Positions 6,906 to 15,593 of a stretch of 64,000 nucleotides of DNA are shown here, in pieces (position 1 is the stretch's first letter; every line of letters starts with the position of its first letter). The notes under the pieces are model-generated. The model worked only from the letters and a program-made list of their open reading frames with translations, searched no databases and was not told the DNA's origin. Location of the stretch: the NCBI GenBank assembly GCA_003105035.1, contig PQAL01000018.1, positions 124,001-188,000 on the forward strand, read 5' to 3'. Both the position numbers and the translations under genes were made by a program. This DNA comes from Anaerolineales bacterium (GTDB taxonomy: Bacteria > Chloroflexota > Anaerolineae > Anaerolineales > UBA4823).

Positions 6906-8978
6906 ATGAAAGAATATACGACTGAGTCCATTCGGAACATTGCGCTCGTCTCACACAGCAGTGCTGGGAAGACGATGCTGGCTGAAGCATTTTTACACTT
7001 CACTGGCGCAACTACCCGTTTGGGTAAGATTGAAGATGGAACAACAGCCTCAGATTTCGAAGAGGAGGAGATCCGCCGCGGAATATCATTATCTACCTCG
7101 GTGATCCCGGTCGAGTATAAGGGTAGCAAGATCAACCTGTTGGATACTCCCGGTTACACCGATTTCGTTGGCGAGGTCATCTCAGCTTTACGTATTGCAG
7201 ATGCTGCTGCCGTCTTGGTGGACTCTGTCGCAGGTGCAGAAGTTGGAACAGAAATCGCCCTCTCCTACTGCGATACCTTCAAATTGCCGCGCATGGTTGT
7301 AATCAACAAAATGAACCGCGACAATGCCAATTTTCGAAAAGCTTTCGAATCGGTGCAAGAGATTTCCGATAAACGCCTGATCCCGGTTGAGCTTCCCTGG
7401 GGTGAGAAGGCAGATTTTAAGGGTGTTTTAGACCTTTTTACCATGAAAGCCTATGCGGGGGCAGGGGAGAGTTCCCAGGAAATCCCTGCAGAATATAAAG
7501 ATGAAGTCGAGAACGCCCGTATGCAATTGATCGAAGCTGCCGCCGAAGGTGAAGATTCCCTGCTTGAAAAATATCTTGAAGGTTCAGAATTGACCGCTGA
7601 GGAAATCCTGCGCGGATTTAAAAAGGCAGTTTTGGCAGGCGAATGGGTGCCGGTATTCGTTGCGGCTGGCTCAGCCGAGATTGGCCTGGCGTCTATGCTG
7701 GATGCCATGGTTAACCTGATGCCTTCACCTAAAGACGCTTCGCTGGCGGTTGCTCAGGGTAAGGACGGTGACGAAACCCTAAAGCCCGCAGATAATGAGC
7801 CCCTGGGAGCCTATATATGGAAGACAACTGCTGATCCTTTTGTTGGACGGATCACCTATTTTAGAATTTACTCAGGGACGGTCAGCTCCGATTCGCGGGT
7901 GTGGAACCAGACCAAGGGTGTTGAAGAACGCTTTGGCACAGTTCACCTGTTGCGAGGCAAGGAGCAGCTCCCCATGAAGCTCATCCATGCTGGTGATATC
8001 GCCTCTGTTCCTAAACTAAATTCCACGGCTACCGGGAATACCTTCTGTGATAAGGGTCATCCCCTGACATTGGCTATGCCGACCTATCCACACGCATTAT
8101 TTAGTGTGGCGGTCTTCCCCAAAACTCAGGCCGATTCAGCCAAGATCAGCCCAACCCTTACTCGCCTGTGTGAAGAGGATATGACACTCAGCTGGCGCCA
8201 GGAACCAAGCACCAATCAAACCATCCTGCAGGGAATGGGTGACCAACATATCGATGTTGCCATCCGCAAGGCTGAGGGTAAATTCCAGACCAGCCTGGTT
8301 ACTGAAATACCGAAAGTACCATACCAGGAGACCATCACAAAACAGGCTGCTTCTCAGTACCGTCATAAGAAACAGACGGGTGGTGCGGGCCAGTTCGCTG
8401 AAGTCTTCATGCGCGTTGAGCCTTTCCAGGAAGAAGAATTTTCATTCACCAATGATGTCTTTGGTGGTGCAATTTCCAATAGCTTCATGCCCGCTATCGA
8501 GAAAGGTGTTCGCAGTGTGATGAAGGAAGGCGTGATCGCTGGTTACCCCGTCTTGAATGTCCATGTTTCTGTATATGACGGCAAGGAGCACCCTGTAGAC
8601 TCGAAACCCATCGCCTTTGAAACTGCTGGGCGTGAAGCCTTCAAGCTGGCCTTCAAGGATGCTGGTCCGGTGCTGCGTGAACCGATCATGAATGTGCGTA
8701 TCGTCGTCCCAGAAGCCAATATGGGTGATATCCTCGGCGACCTTAATACCCGCCGGGCACGTGTCCAGGGCATGGACACTGAAAAAGGTCACTCCGTGGT
8801 GACAGCTCAGGTTCCGTTGGCTGAAATGCAACGCTATACCACCGATTTACGCTCGATGACCGGCGGACGGGGTATCTTCACCATGGAATTTGACCATTAT
8901 GAGAATGTACCTGCTCATATTGCAACTGAGGTTGTCAATGCCCGTATCAAGGACATGCAGGACAAGAAAGAAGAGTAG
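6906..8978 (+). CDS. Elongation factor G-like translational GTPase (paralogue)
   Basis: 690 residues, full EF-G length. The P-loop is SHSSAGKTM, where classical EF-G has AHIDAGKTT. It is followed by DTPGYTDFVGEV (G3) and INKMNRD (G4), then domains II-V, including the GGAGQFAEV region of domain IV. The effector region reads EEEIRRGISL instead of the canonical EQERGITI. It stands alone, outside a str operon, so it is probably the fusA2-type EF-G-like protein. Its role, such as recycling or stress translation, is not readable here. Strong Shine-Dalgarno AAGGAAGG at 6891-6898 fixes the ATG. Confidence 0.85.
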   Translation: MKEYTTESIRNIALVSHSSAGKTMLAEAFLHFTGATTRLGKIEDGTTASDFEEEEIRRGISLSTSVIPVEYKGSKINLLDTPGYTDFVGEVISALRIADAAAVLVDSVAGAEVGTEIALSYCDTFKLPRMVVINKMNRDNANFRKAFESVQEISDKRLIPVELPWGEKADFKGVLDLFTMKAYAGAGESSQEIPAEYKDEVENARMQLIEAAAEGEDSLLEKYLEGSELTAEEILRGFKKAVLAGEWVPVFVAAGSAEIGLASMLDAMVNLMPSPKDASLAVAQGKDGDETLKPADNEPLGAYIWKTTADPFVGRITYFRIYSGTVSSDSRVWNQTKGVEERFGTVHLLRGKEQLPMKLIHAGDIASVPKLNSTATGNTFCDKGHPLTLAMPTYPHALFSVAVFPKTQADSAKISPTLTRLCEEDMTLSWRQEPSTNQTILQGMGDQHIDVAIRKAEGKFQTSLVTEIPKVPYQETITKQAASQYRHKKQTGGAGQFAEVFMRVEPFQEEEFSFTNDVFGGAISNSFMPAIEKGVRSVMKEGVIAGYPVLNVHVSVYDGKEHPVDSKPIAFETAGREAFKLAFKDAGPVLREPIMNVRIVVPEANMGDILGDLNTRRARVQGMDTEKGHSVVTAQVPLAEMQRYTTDLRSMTGGRGIFTMEFDHYENVPAHIATEVVNARIKDMQDKKEE

Positions 8979-8993
8979 TACTTAATATAAAGT

Positions 8994-9029
8994 AAAAAGG
9001 CCGGTATGATCATCATGCCGGCCTTTTTT
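8994..9029. terminator. Bidirectional rho-independent terminator
   Basis: A 12-bp stem around GGCCGG/CCGGCC with an A-run on the left and T-run on the right. It sits between the convergent EF-G-like and PAP2 genes and serves both strands. Confidence 0.88.
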
Positions 9030-9040
9030 GTTGCCAAGGG

Positions 9041-10033
9041 TTATTTTGCACGGGATGCTAGACGTAATTTAATAAAAAGCCAGGGAGCAAAGCCGGCTAT
9101 CCAAAACCCGATCAGTGCATAACGGACATAACGGAGAGCATAGGCAAGAAATGTTTCGGATTCAGGGAAGAGGGACCCCAGGCCCAGGTACAGGATCAGC
9201 ACGCCGAGAACGCCAAAGATATAGCGTAGCACTAATTTGTGCCAGCGATCCCGGGTGGTGAATCCACCCAAGTGCAATATCCAGATATAACCAGCAGCAA
9301 GGCCGAAGAAAGCCCCAGGGCTTGATAAAACATTGTGATATGACAGAGGGGTAACGGCAGGTTCTTCAGGGAACGCCAGGTGGGCACTGTTTACCCAATC
9401 AACAGGTACGCTCCAGCTAGTTAGGGTGAGCTGGGCGATGACTACCAGGAAAATTAAACCAAGGGAGAACAGGAAGATCAGGAGAAGTTGCACAGCGAGC
9501 GAGTAGCTTCTAATCCACTTTACTACTGGTTTCTCTAAACGTAACAGGAGCCACAGCATGATTGCCCCAACAATCCATCCCAATAGCACATCATGAGGAA
9601 AGTGGACTGCCAGGTAGATGCGCGAGAGGCCAATCATGAACATGATGATTATGGCGATAATCCAGGCAGTGCGAGTTTTTATGTGATTTGCCAGCGTGCC
9701 CCAAACCACCACTGCATTCTGGGCGTGCCCGGATGGTGCGCCAAAGGAGTTCTCCGCACCTCCCAGGGCTTTTATCTGGGTTGAGTACCAGTATGGCCTG
9801 GGCATATGCAAGGCAATTTTTAAGGCAGCATTCACCATCCCGTTGATCATCAAGAACAAACCCAAGCGTAAACCCAGGGCAGCATCGATGCACCAAATGA
9901 TAGCTGGAGCAACGAGTAGGTAGAATTGCTCTGATCCCAGAAAAGTAAAAAATTTCATCACAGGGCTAAGCCAAAGCCCAAGGTTCTGGAACCACATAAT
10001 AATTAGCAAACCGTAGGTATAGATCGTCTCCAT
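9041..10033 (-). CDS. PAP2-family membrane phosphatase
   Basis: 330 residues, several hydrophobic helices. All three motifs of the acid phosphatase superfamily are present: K72-(x6)-RP (KIALHMPRP), PSGH at 100-103, and SRIYLAVHFPHD with R138, H144 and D148. Such integral membrane enzymes remove phosphate from lipid phosphates, for example phosphatidate, undecaprenyl diphosphate or sphingoid-base phosphates. The C-terminal 150 residues add further membrane helices beyond the core. Given the sphingoid-base genes 5 kb away, a lipid substrate is plausible, but they are not in one operon. The gene stands alone between two intergenic regions. Confidence 0.8.
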   Translation of the reverse strand: METIYTYGLLIIMWFQNLGLWLSPVMKFFTFLGSEQFYLLVAPAIIWCIDAALGLRLGLFLMINGMVNAALKIALHMPRPYWYSTQIKALGGAENSFGAPSGHAQNAVVVWGTLANHIKTRTAWIIAIIIMFMIGLSRIYLAVHFPHDVLLGWIVGAIMLWLLLRLEKPVVKWIRSYSLAVQLLLIFLFSLGLIFLVVIAQLTLTSWSVPVDWVNSAHLAFPEEPAVTPLSYHNVLSSPGAFFGLAAGYIWILHLGGFTTRDRWHKLVLRYIFGVLGVLILYLGLGSLFPESETFLAYALRYVRYALIGFWIAGFAPWLFIKLRLASRAK

Positions 10034-10103
10034 ATTGCCTCCCCGACTAGATAATCTGGTTGTATTTGCTTTGATATAGACTAATTATATACATGAATAC
10101 AAA

Positions 10104-11228
10104 TTAGGTCTCAGGCTGTGGGCGTGGGATAAATAAAGTACTGACTAGCATCGAAATGAGGATCAGGCAAAATCCGACGATATACATTAGGGTGGGTTGG
10201 ATCTGGTATAAGTATCCCGCAACGGGTGAGGCGAGGATGACCGTAGATGAGCCGATAGTTTCGGTAATGCCATACGCCAGCCCCATCCTGGCCTGGTGGA
10301 CTAAATTCTTAGTGAGGGCAGTGGCCAGTGAGCGCGCCATGCGGAAACCGCCGACCAGGAAATATCCCACGCAATACCAGGCAAAACTGGTGCCTTTCCA
10401 CATGATGATGGTGAAAAGAGCTACGAAAAGTTGTCCCAATAAATAACCAATAAACGGATTGAAGTTACCCAGCACCAGGTTTAATATCACAATTCCCGCG
10501 CTGGTAATTGAACCCAATAAGCCAATGGATTCCAGTGAGAAACCTTGCTGATTTTGCAAGTAGTTCGCTGAGAGGGGTTGGGCAAGGTACATAGAAAATC
10601 CCGCCAACAAGATCACACCCAGGAAAGTGACGAACTTTCTATCGATAAATTTCACATTCCCCTGGTCATCCGCGTTGACGACTTCCACAGGCTGGGATTT
10701 AATAAATAGTAAGATGATCAAGGAAAAGATAAAAATACCCCCTGCGATGAAATAGATGGTCCTCAAACCGAACCTTTCACCCACCTGGCCCCCTAGCCAT
10801 GGACCTAGCAGCGCTCCACCGTTATAAAAAGCGGAGACTACGGTGAGCGCCCGGGCGACACTTAGTTTATCGCGGGCGGCGGTGATATAACTGCTCAACG
10901 GTGATGAAACAAAGGCTGTCAGGTTGTACATGAGCAGACCAATCACGAAGAATGGCAGGGATGGGGAGAGGGCCATCATCCAGGTAGCCAACATGGCCAT
11001 GATCCATGACGCCAGCAGGAGTGGTTTCCTTCCAATCCGGTCTGCCAAGTGTCCGGCTGGGATATGGGCGATGGTCATGGCGATCCCAGCCGCGCCTAAT
11101 ATAATCCCGATGGTCAATGGATCTGCACCGAGCTGTTGCAGGTATAGCGGCTGGAAAATAAAAAACATACCCTCTCCGACTCCCCAGGTCATCAATGAGA
11201 GGCTGAGCAGGATCAGATCACGGCTCAT
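10104..11228 (-). CDS. MFS transporter
   Basis: 374 residues with about 12 predicted membrane helices. After helix 2 comes the loop GHLADRIGRKPLL, the major facilitator signature G-x-x-x-D-R-x-G-R-K, with a weaker equivalent in the second half. Substrate unknown; the compact size resembles drug or sugar efflux permeases. It follows the alpha/beta hydrolase gene by 8 nt on the same strand and is probably the last gene of the operon M24 peptidase - hydrolase - MFS. Confidence 0.8.
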   Translation of the reverse strand: MSRDLILLSLSLMTWGVGEGMFFIFQPLYLQQLGADPLTIGIILGAAGIAMTIAHIPAGHLADRIGRKPLLLASWIMAMLATWMMALSPSLPFFVIGLLMYNLTAFVSSPLSSYITAARDKLSVARALTVVSAFYNGGALLGPWLGGQVGERFGLRTIYFIAGGIFIFSLIILLFIKSQPVEVVNADDQGNVKFIDRKFVTFLGVILLAGFSMYLAQPLSANYLQNQQGFSLESIGLLGSITSAGIVILNLVLGNFNPFIGYLLGQLFVALFTIIMWKGTSFAWYCVGYFLVGGFRMARSLATALTKNLVHQARMGLAYGITETIGSSTVILASPVAGYLYQIQPTLMYIVGFCLILISMLVSTLFIPRPQPET

Positions 11229-11236
11229 ATATTAGT

Positions 11237-11986
11237 TTACTTACCATTCACTCGTTTTATGAATTCATCAGCTTTTGCAAAGACAAGGAAGCGGTCAGGC
11301 TCGCGTGTAATCACGTGACCGCTATTTTCCACCCAAAAGACCTGTTTATCGCTGCTACCCAGGGCAGCCAAAATCTTCTCGGCGCTGGCAGGGACTGCGC
11401 TTGTATCTTGCCGGGATTGGATGATGAGAGCGGGTGCTTTAATGCTGGGGAGGGAATTCCGCATCTCGGCCAACAGGTCGCGCAACTGGATGATACCTTT
11501 GACTGGGAAATAAGGGTATTCCACATGGTCTTTAGCCGCTTCAGGGTTGCGCCAGTCAGGGGGACCTTTTTCTACCTTGGGCATTATCGGGGCAAGTATT
11601 TTTGCGAATGGTAACCGCGGATCATCGGGTAGCTCGTAGGGCGTCGACATGGCAATTACTCCCGACACCGGGTGTTGTGAAGAAAACAAGAGGGAAAGAA
11701 TACCGCCCATGGATAAACCGATGAGAAAAACCTCATCAACGCAACCTTTAAGGAGATGATAACCATCTTCCACAGATGCCAGCCAATCCTGCCACTGCAA
11801 ATGCATCATGTCTTCGATGCGGGTGGCGTGACCAGCTAATCGGACCCCCAGGATAGTATAGCCTTGGTCACGCAAGTATTCTCCCATCCAGCGCATTTCT
11901 TTTGGAGCACCAGTAAACCCATGGACCAACAAGCAACCTGTCCGGTTGCCTGGAAAAAAGAAGGGTTCTGCAGTTGGGATGATCAT
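11237..11986 (-). CDS. Alpha/beta hydrolase, carboxylesterase/monoacylglycerol lipase type
   Basis: 249 residues, the size of Est30-type carboxylesterases. The oxyanion strand motif is LVHGFTGAPKEM (20-31), the nucleophile elbow GLSMGG has S92, the acid is in SRQDTSAVPA, and the histidine is in ENSGHVITRE. The short lid (RLAGHATRIEDM) is like that of thermostable monoacylglycerol lipases. Expected to hydrolyse short acyl esters in the cytoplasm. Second gene of the M24-hydrolase-MFS unit. Confidence 0.8.
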   Translation of the reverse strand: MIIPTAEPFFFPGNRTGCLLVHGFTGAPKEMRWMGEYLRDQGYTILGVRLAGHATRIEDMMHLQWQDWLASVEDGYHLLKGCVDEVFLIGLSMGGILSLLFSSQHPVSGVIAMSTPYELPDDPRLPFAKILAPIMPKVEKGPPDWRNPEAAKDHVEYPYFPVKGIIQLRDLLAEMRNSLPSIKAPALIIQSRQDTSAVPASAEKILAALGSSDKQVFWVENSGHVITREPDRFLVFAKADEFIKRVNGK

Positions 11987-12025
11987 ATAAACTTGCTCCT
12001 TACTGATCAGTTTTCGATTGATGAA

Positions 12026-13165
12026 TTAGAATAGCTGCGTAAATTCCCTGGGGAAATCGGTCAGCGATTCTGCCCCTGTTTGGGTGATGACTACATCATC
12101 CTCAATGCGCACCCCATTTCTTCCGGGCAGGTAGATGCCAGGTTCAATGGTGAAGGTCATGCCTGGCGTGAGCAACAAACGATTGCCATCACGGATGTAG
12201 GGGTCTTCGTGACTTTCCATCCCTAATCCATGCCCGGTTCGGTGGGTAAAGTACTTTCCGTAACCAGATGCATCGATGACCCGACGGGCAGCATGGTCGA
12301 CGGCTTCAGCGGGTATACCAGGTCGCACCGCGCTTCTGCCTGCCTCATTTGCATGCAAGACAATCTGGTGAATTTTTTCGTACTCGGGATCTACATTACC
12401 AATAGCGAAAGTCCGCGTAATATCAGAGATATAACCGGAGTGGCTTGCACCCCAATCGATGACAAGCAGGTCACCAGCCGTGAGTTTGCGTTCTGTAGGA
12501 GTAGCATGTGGGTTGGCGGCGTTAGACCCAGCAGAAACAATAGGCGCGAACGGCATTTCCGGATCACTGCCTGCCTTGAAAAGTTGCAGGGTTAGCTCCG
12601 CAGCCACTTCACGCTCGGTCATGCCGATTTTCACCTGATGTAAAGTAGCCTTTAGCGCTTGCTGTGCGATTTGAACCGCATTATGCATGGCGAATAATTC
12701 GTCTTCATCCTTATACATGCGCAACGTCGAGACACTCTCGCCTGCCGGGATAAATTCTCCTTTTGGAGCAGCTTCAACGAGCAATCGGTATTCAAGCAGT
12801 CGCATTTGCCTGGGTTCCACCCCGTTACGCTGGTTACCCAAGTTGGCAGCCTGGATCACCTCCTGGAAACTATTTCCCCAGGTTTCAGGATCTTCTCCAT
12901 AGGGAAAACCCTGGATTTCATAGGGTAGGTCCTTCAACTTTTGAAGCTCCAATTCTGGTAAAACGATGAGCGGGGTAGCATTTGGGAAAAAGAACACCAG
13001 AACCGGGCGCTCGGACAGATGAAAATGCAATCCGGTGAGGTACAAAAGGCTGGGTCCGGGGTTGAGGATCAGGCTATCTAACTGGGTATCAGTTAGCACC
13101 GCGCCTAATTTTGCCTGCCGTTTTTTAAATACAGAAGGGAATGATGGAATATCTCCGGGGTTCAT
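12026..13165 (-). CDS. M24 family metallopeptidase (Xaa-Pro aminopeptidase-like)
   Basis: 379 residues. An N-terminal creatinase-like domain is followed by the pita-bread catalytic domain. Metal ligands are visible in order: the two aspartates in VIDWGASHSGYISDITR, the histidine in HRTGHGLGMESHE, then glutamates in FTIEPGIYLPG and VRIEDDVVIT. This set is that of Xaa-Pro aminopeptidases/prolidases, which cleave next to proline. Possibly first gene of a three-gene unit; a 39-nt gap separates it from the hydrolase. Confidence 0.82.
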   Translation of the reverse strand: MNPGDIPSFPSVFKKRQAKLGAVLTDTQLDSLILNPGPSLLYLTGLHFHLSERPVLVFFFPNATPLIVLPELELQKLKDLPYEIQGFPYGEDPETWGNSFQEVIQAANLGNQRNGVEPRQMRLLEYRLLVEAAPKGEFIPAGESVSTLRMYKDEDELFAMHNAVQIAQQALKATLHQVKIGMTEREVAAELTLQLFKAGSDPEMPFAPIVSAGSNAANPHATPTERKLTAGDLLVIDWGASHSGYISDITRTFAIGNVDPEYEKIHQIVLHANEAGRSAVRPGIPAEAVDHAARRVIDASGYGKYFTHRTGHGLGMESHEDPYIRDGNRLLLTPGMTFTIEPGIYLPGRNGVRIEDDVVITQTGAESLTDFPREFTQLF

Positions 13166-13249
13166 ATGATCTCCTATAATGACCTTCCGGAATTATAGCG
13201 TGATTGAGCAGGCTGTGATAGCCTGCAGACCTATGGACTTAGGATTGTC

Positions 13250-13278
13250 TTGACAGTGCAAACCCCCTAAGATACAAT
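13250..13278 (+). promoter_or_regulatory. Promoter of tRNA-Ala
   Basis: TTGACA (13250-13255), 17-bp spacer, TACAAT (13273-13278). The tRNA body begins 15 bases after the -10 box. Confidence 0.85.
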
Positions 13279-13292
13279 CTTGCTGCTTGAAT

Positions 13293-13365
13293 GGGCCTGT
13301 AGCGCAGTTGGGAGCGCGCTTCAATCGCACTGAAGAGGCCGCGGGTTCGAATCCCGCCAGGTCCA
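13293..13365 (+). tRNA. tRNA-Ala (anticodon CGC)
   Basis: The cloverleaf folds fully: acceptor GGGCCTG/CAGGTCC with the G3:U70 wobble pair that is the alanine identity element, D-arm GCGC/GCGC, anticodon stem CTTCA/TGAAG around ATCGCAC (anticodon CGC), and T-arm GCGGG/CCCGC with TTCGAAT. Discriminator A; CCA is not encoded. The 3' half is the integration site of the island, and its original 3' half is found, degraded, at 51455-51503. Confidence 0.93.
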
Positions 13366-13366
13366 C
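13317..13366 (+). other. attL: left attachment repeat within tRNA-Ala
   Basis: The 50 bases from the anticodon arm to just past the tRNA end recur at 51455-51503 with three substitutions and one missing base. The integrase gene starts 55 bases further in. This is the classical arrangement of a tRNA-targeting element. Confidence 0.85.
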
Positions 13367-13420
13367 AAAAATTCATGCATTTTCCCCCAATTGCCGACTA
13401 ATTAGCCGGCAATTCTGCTA

Positions 13421-14671
13421 TTATATGGGGTTTTTGGGTTTATCGTTCATTATTTTTTGCAATTCGGGGGTTAAAGGCTCTTCGTGTGCAACCGTGTGCA
13501 ACCGGAATCCATTCATCTTTTTGACCCATATGGGATCATCTGGCTTTACCTCGGTCGATGTTACCAGACCATCGATCAGCTCAGCTGCTTCATCCTGCAT
13601 GTTGGGTAGGAGGTGGCCGTATACATCACTCGTTATAGATGCCCTCGCATGTCCAAGCCGGCGTGAAACGATGATTACAGGTACGCCATTGTTTAGCAAC
13701 AGCGAAGCTGAGAAATGCCTTAAATCATGAAACCTTACAGGTGGAAGTCCAGCTCGTTTGAGAAGTATCTTGAAAGTCCGTTGAAGATCGCGTTGGTGAA
13801 TGGGGGTACCGACTCTAGAGGGGAAAATCAGATCGAATTCGTTCCACTTGCTTCCAGCTGCTATCCTTTCAGCTTGCTGTCGATCGAAGTGCTCGCGTAA
13901 CACTTCAACCGATATATTGCCTAACTTGATCGATCGTTTTCCGAAGGCTGTCTTTGGTGGCGTAAATTGAACACCTTCGCCGTGTGGACGCTCCAGCTGT
14001 CGTTCAACCTTCAATGTATGTTTAACCCAATCGACATCCGGCCACTTCAAGGCTAAAACTTCAGACTCCCTTATTCCTGTTGTTACTGTTACGTGAAAAA
14101 GGGCTTCCAATCTGTGTCCCTTCGCGGCCACCAGAAGCCGGCTTACCTGATCCTCAGAAAGGATTTTCATTTCCTTGTGAGGTTTTTCAGGTATAACAGC
14201 CGATTTGGATGGGTTTCGCATGATCATATCCTGTCTGATCGCCAAGTTCAAAGCGCATTTTAAAACATCATTCATCTTCCGTATTGTATAAATGCCGGTA
14301 CCTGAGTTCAGCAGCTGATTAATTAATCCTTGGACATGAACAGTGCGAAGATCTTTGAGCTTCATGGTTCCCAGAGCCGGATTGATATATCGCTGGACAA
14401 GCAACTGATAGTGAATCCAGGTCGCATACCGCCTTGTAGCTTTTTTATTGGTGAGCCAACCATCCAGATATTCACCAAGGGTAAGCTGTGTACTGGCATA
14501 GGTCAGACCATCACTGATTTGGTTGCGGTTTTTCCTGACCCAATCGATACACTCTCGCTGTGTGGAAAATATCTTGCTCTGACGATGTCCTTCAAGCGAA
14601 ATTTGTCCACGCCATCTACCATTGGGTGTTTTGAAAATGGAGCCTTCGTCGTTTCCTCGCTTTTTAGTCAT
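13421..14671 (-). CDS. int: Tyrosine recombinase (island integrase)
   Basis: 416 residues. An N-terminal arm-binding domain (LEGHRQSKIFSTQRECIDW) and SAM-like core-binding domain precede the catalytic domain with R201 (TTGIRESE), H315-x-x-R318 (FHDLRHF), H341 (RRLGHAR) and the nucleophile Y351 (SDVYGHL). It catalyses site-specific integration and excision, here at the tRNA-Ala repeat 55 bases away. The last codons cover two tandem 10-bp repeats that also occur near the other island end. A decayed relative lies at 51621-52440. Confidence 0.93.
   Translation of the reverse strand: MTKKRGNDEGSIFKTPNGRWRGQISLEGHRQSKIFSTQRECIDWVRKNRNQISDGLTYASTQLTLGEYLDGWLTNKKATRRYATWIHYQLLVQRYINPALGTMKLKDLRTVHVQGLINQLLNSGTGIYTIRKMNDVLKCALNLAIRQDMIMRNPSKSAVIPEKPHKEMKILSEDQVSRLLVAAKGHRLEALFHVTVTTGIRESEVLALKWPDVDWVKHTLKVERQLERPHGEGVQFTPPKTAFGKRSIKLGNISVEVLREHFDRQQAERIAAGSKWNEFDLIFPSRVGTPIHQRDLQRTFKILLKRAGLPPVRFHDLRHFSASLLLNNGVPVIIVSRRLGHARASITSDVYGHLLPNMQDEAAELIDGLVTSTEVKPDDPIWVKKMNGFRLHTVAHEEPLTPELQKIMNDKPKNPI
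13483..13502 (+). repeat. Two tandem CGTGTGCAAC repeats near the left island end
   Basis: They start 117 bases inside attL. Three similar copies (51309-51338) end 117 bases before attR, in the same orientation. Candidate arm-type binding sites for the integrase. Confidence 0.5.
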
Positions 14672-14842
14672 TTCCTTTCCTCCCGTGGAAAAAGAGTAAA
14701 AGGAAATGCAGACCCGTAAACCCTGTCCTGGAATAGGTTGTTAAGGTTCGAGAGTACCTACGCATTTTAACTCTAATAGGAAACCCTGGACAGTGTGTGC
14801 GAGGAAGAAAAGCACCATTCATTCAAGTTAAAAAATGACTGG

Positions 14843-15073
14843 CTAGTAATTATTCGAAGAATCTCTATTACGTGAAATATAATCTTGAAGATCTTGAACC
14901 TGAACCCTCCGGCTTTTCCCGATATGAATAGATGGGATAAAACCTCGCTGCATCAAAAAGTAGGCATGGCTGCGGCTGATGTGTAACCGAAAGGCGACCT
15001 CCATTACAGTCAACAAAGGTTGATGAAGATTTTCTGACTGACCGAATTTTTGATTGTTTTCCATTTTTAGCAC
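14843..15073 (-). CDS. Small HTH protein, excisionase-like
   Basis: 76 residues. The core VMEVAFRLHISRSHAYFLMQ followed by GFIPSIHIGKSRRVQ is the winged-helix signature of the excisionase/AlpA (DNA-binding domain, excisionase family) proteins. These bend DNA at att sites or regulate integrase genes. It lies 171 bases upstream of int on the same strand. A homologue with the same HTH is at 50857-51084 at the other end. Confidence 0.75.
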   Translation of the reverse strand: MLKMENNQKFGQSENLHQPLLTVMEVAFRLHISRSHAYFLMQRGFIPSIHIGKSRRVQVQDLQDYISRNRDSSNNY

Positions 15074-15209
15074 CTCTTTCTTATTACTTCATATGGTCTT
15101 ATCGATTCTTATCAAAAGGCTCTGATGTGTACGATGCAGATAATTACCTTAGCTAGTCATTCCCTGCTCATTCCCCAGAGAGCTATACCCTAATCTGGAA
15201 ATTGTTAGG

Positions 15210-15494
15210 TTAAGAGCAAGATCTAGTGGGCACAATTGGCATGCTTTTCCTCGCCAATATGCATCGTTTGATGATCAATATTATTCTCAAAGAAGGTTCT
15301 TCCCTGTCTACTCTCTCTAACCAGTAACTTTCTATATCCGGCGTTATCATTAAATGTCCCAGATTCCTCAAAAAATCAAATTCTTCAAAAAACGAAAAAA
15401 TTTTGTGCGAACCACCCCGCCCGCTCTGAGCTCCCCGACTCAAAACATTATTGACCCCCTCCCCCCAATATGTGTTGGCTTTTACATCAAGCAT
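15210..15494 (-). CDS. Orphan 94-residue ORF with a perfect Shine-Dalgarno
   Basis: The start codon is preceded by AAGGAGGTGAT with a 4-nt spacing, one of the strongest ribosome sites in the window. The peptide is not recognised. It begins MLDVKANTYWGEGVNN and is followed by a glycine/serine segment and a mixed helical part. It follows the initiator-like gene by about 100 bases on the same strand. It could be a real small protein of the element or a fortuitous frame; the ribosome site is the only positive evidence. The rest of 15074-15593 is AT-rich with a C-rich tract (15459-15476). Confidence 0.35.
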   Translation of the reverse strand: MLDVKANTYWGEGVNNVLSRGAQSGRGGSHKIFSFFEEFDFLRNLGHLMITPDIESYWLERVDREEPSLRIILIIKRCILARKSMPIVPTRSCS

Positions 15495-15593
15495 ATCACC
15501 TCCTTAATAAGGTCGTCCGAAAATGAAGTATTTTTCAAATGATTTTTTTATTGCCGAGATTCCCAAGGGATACATTAAATTTCTCATTGATTA

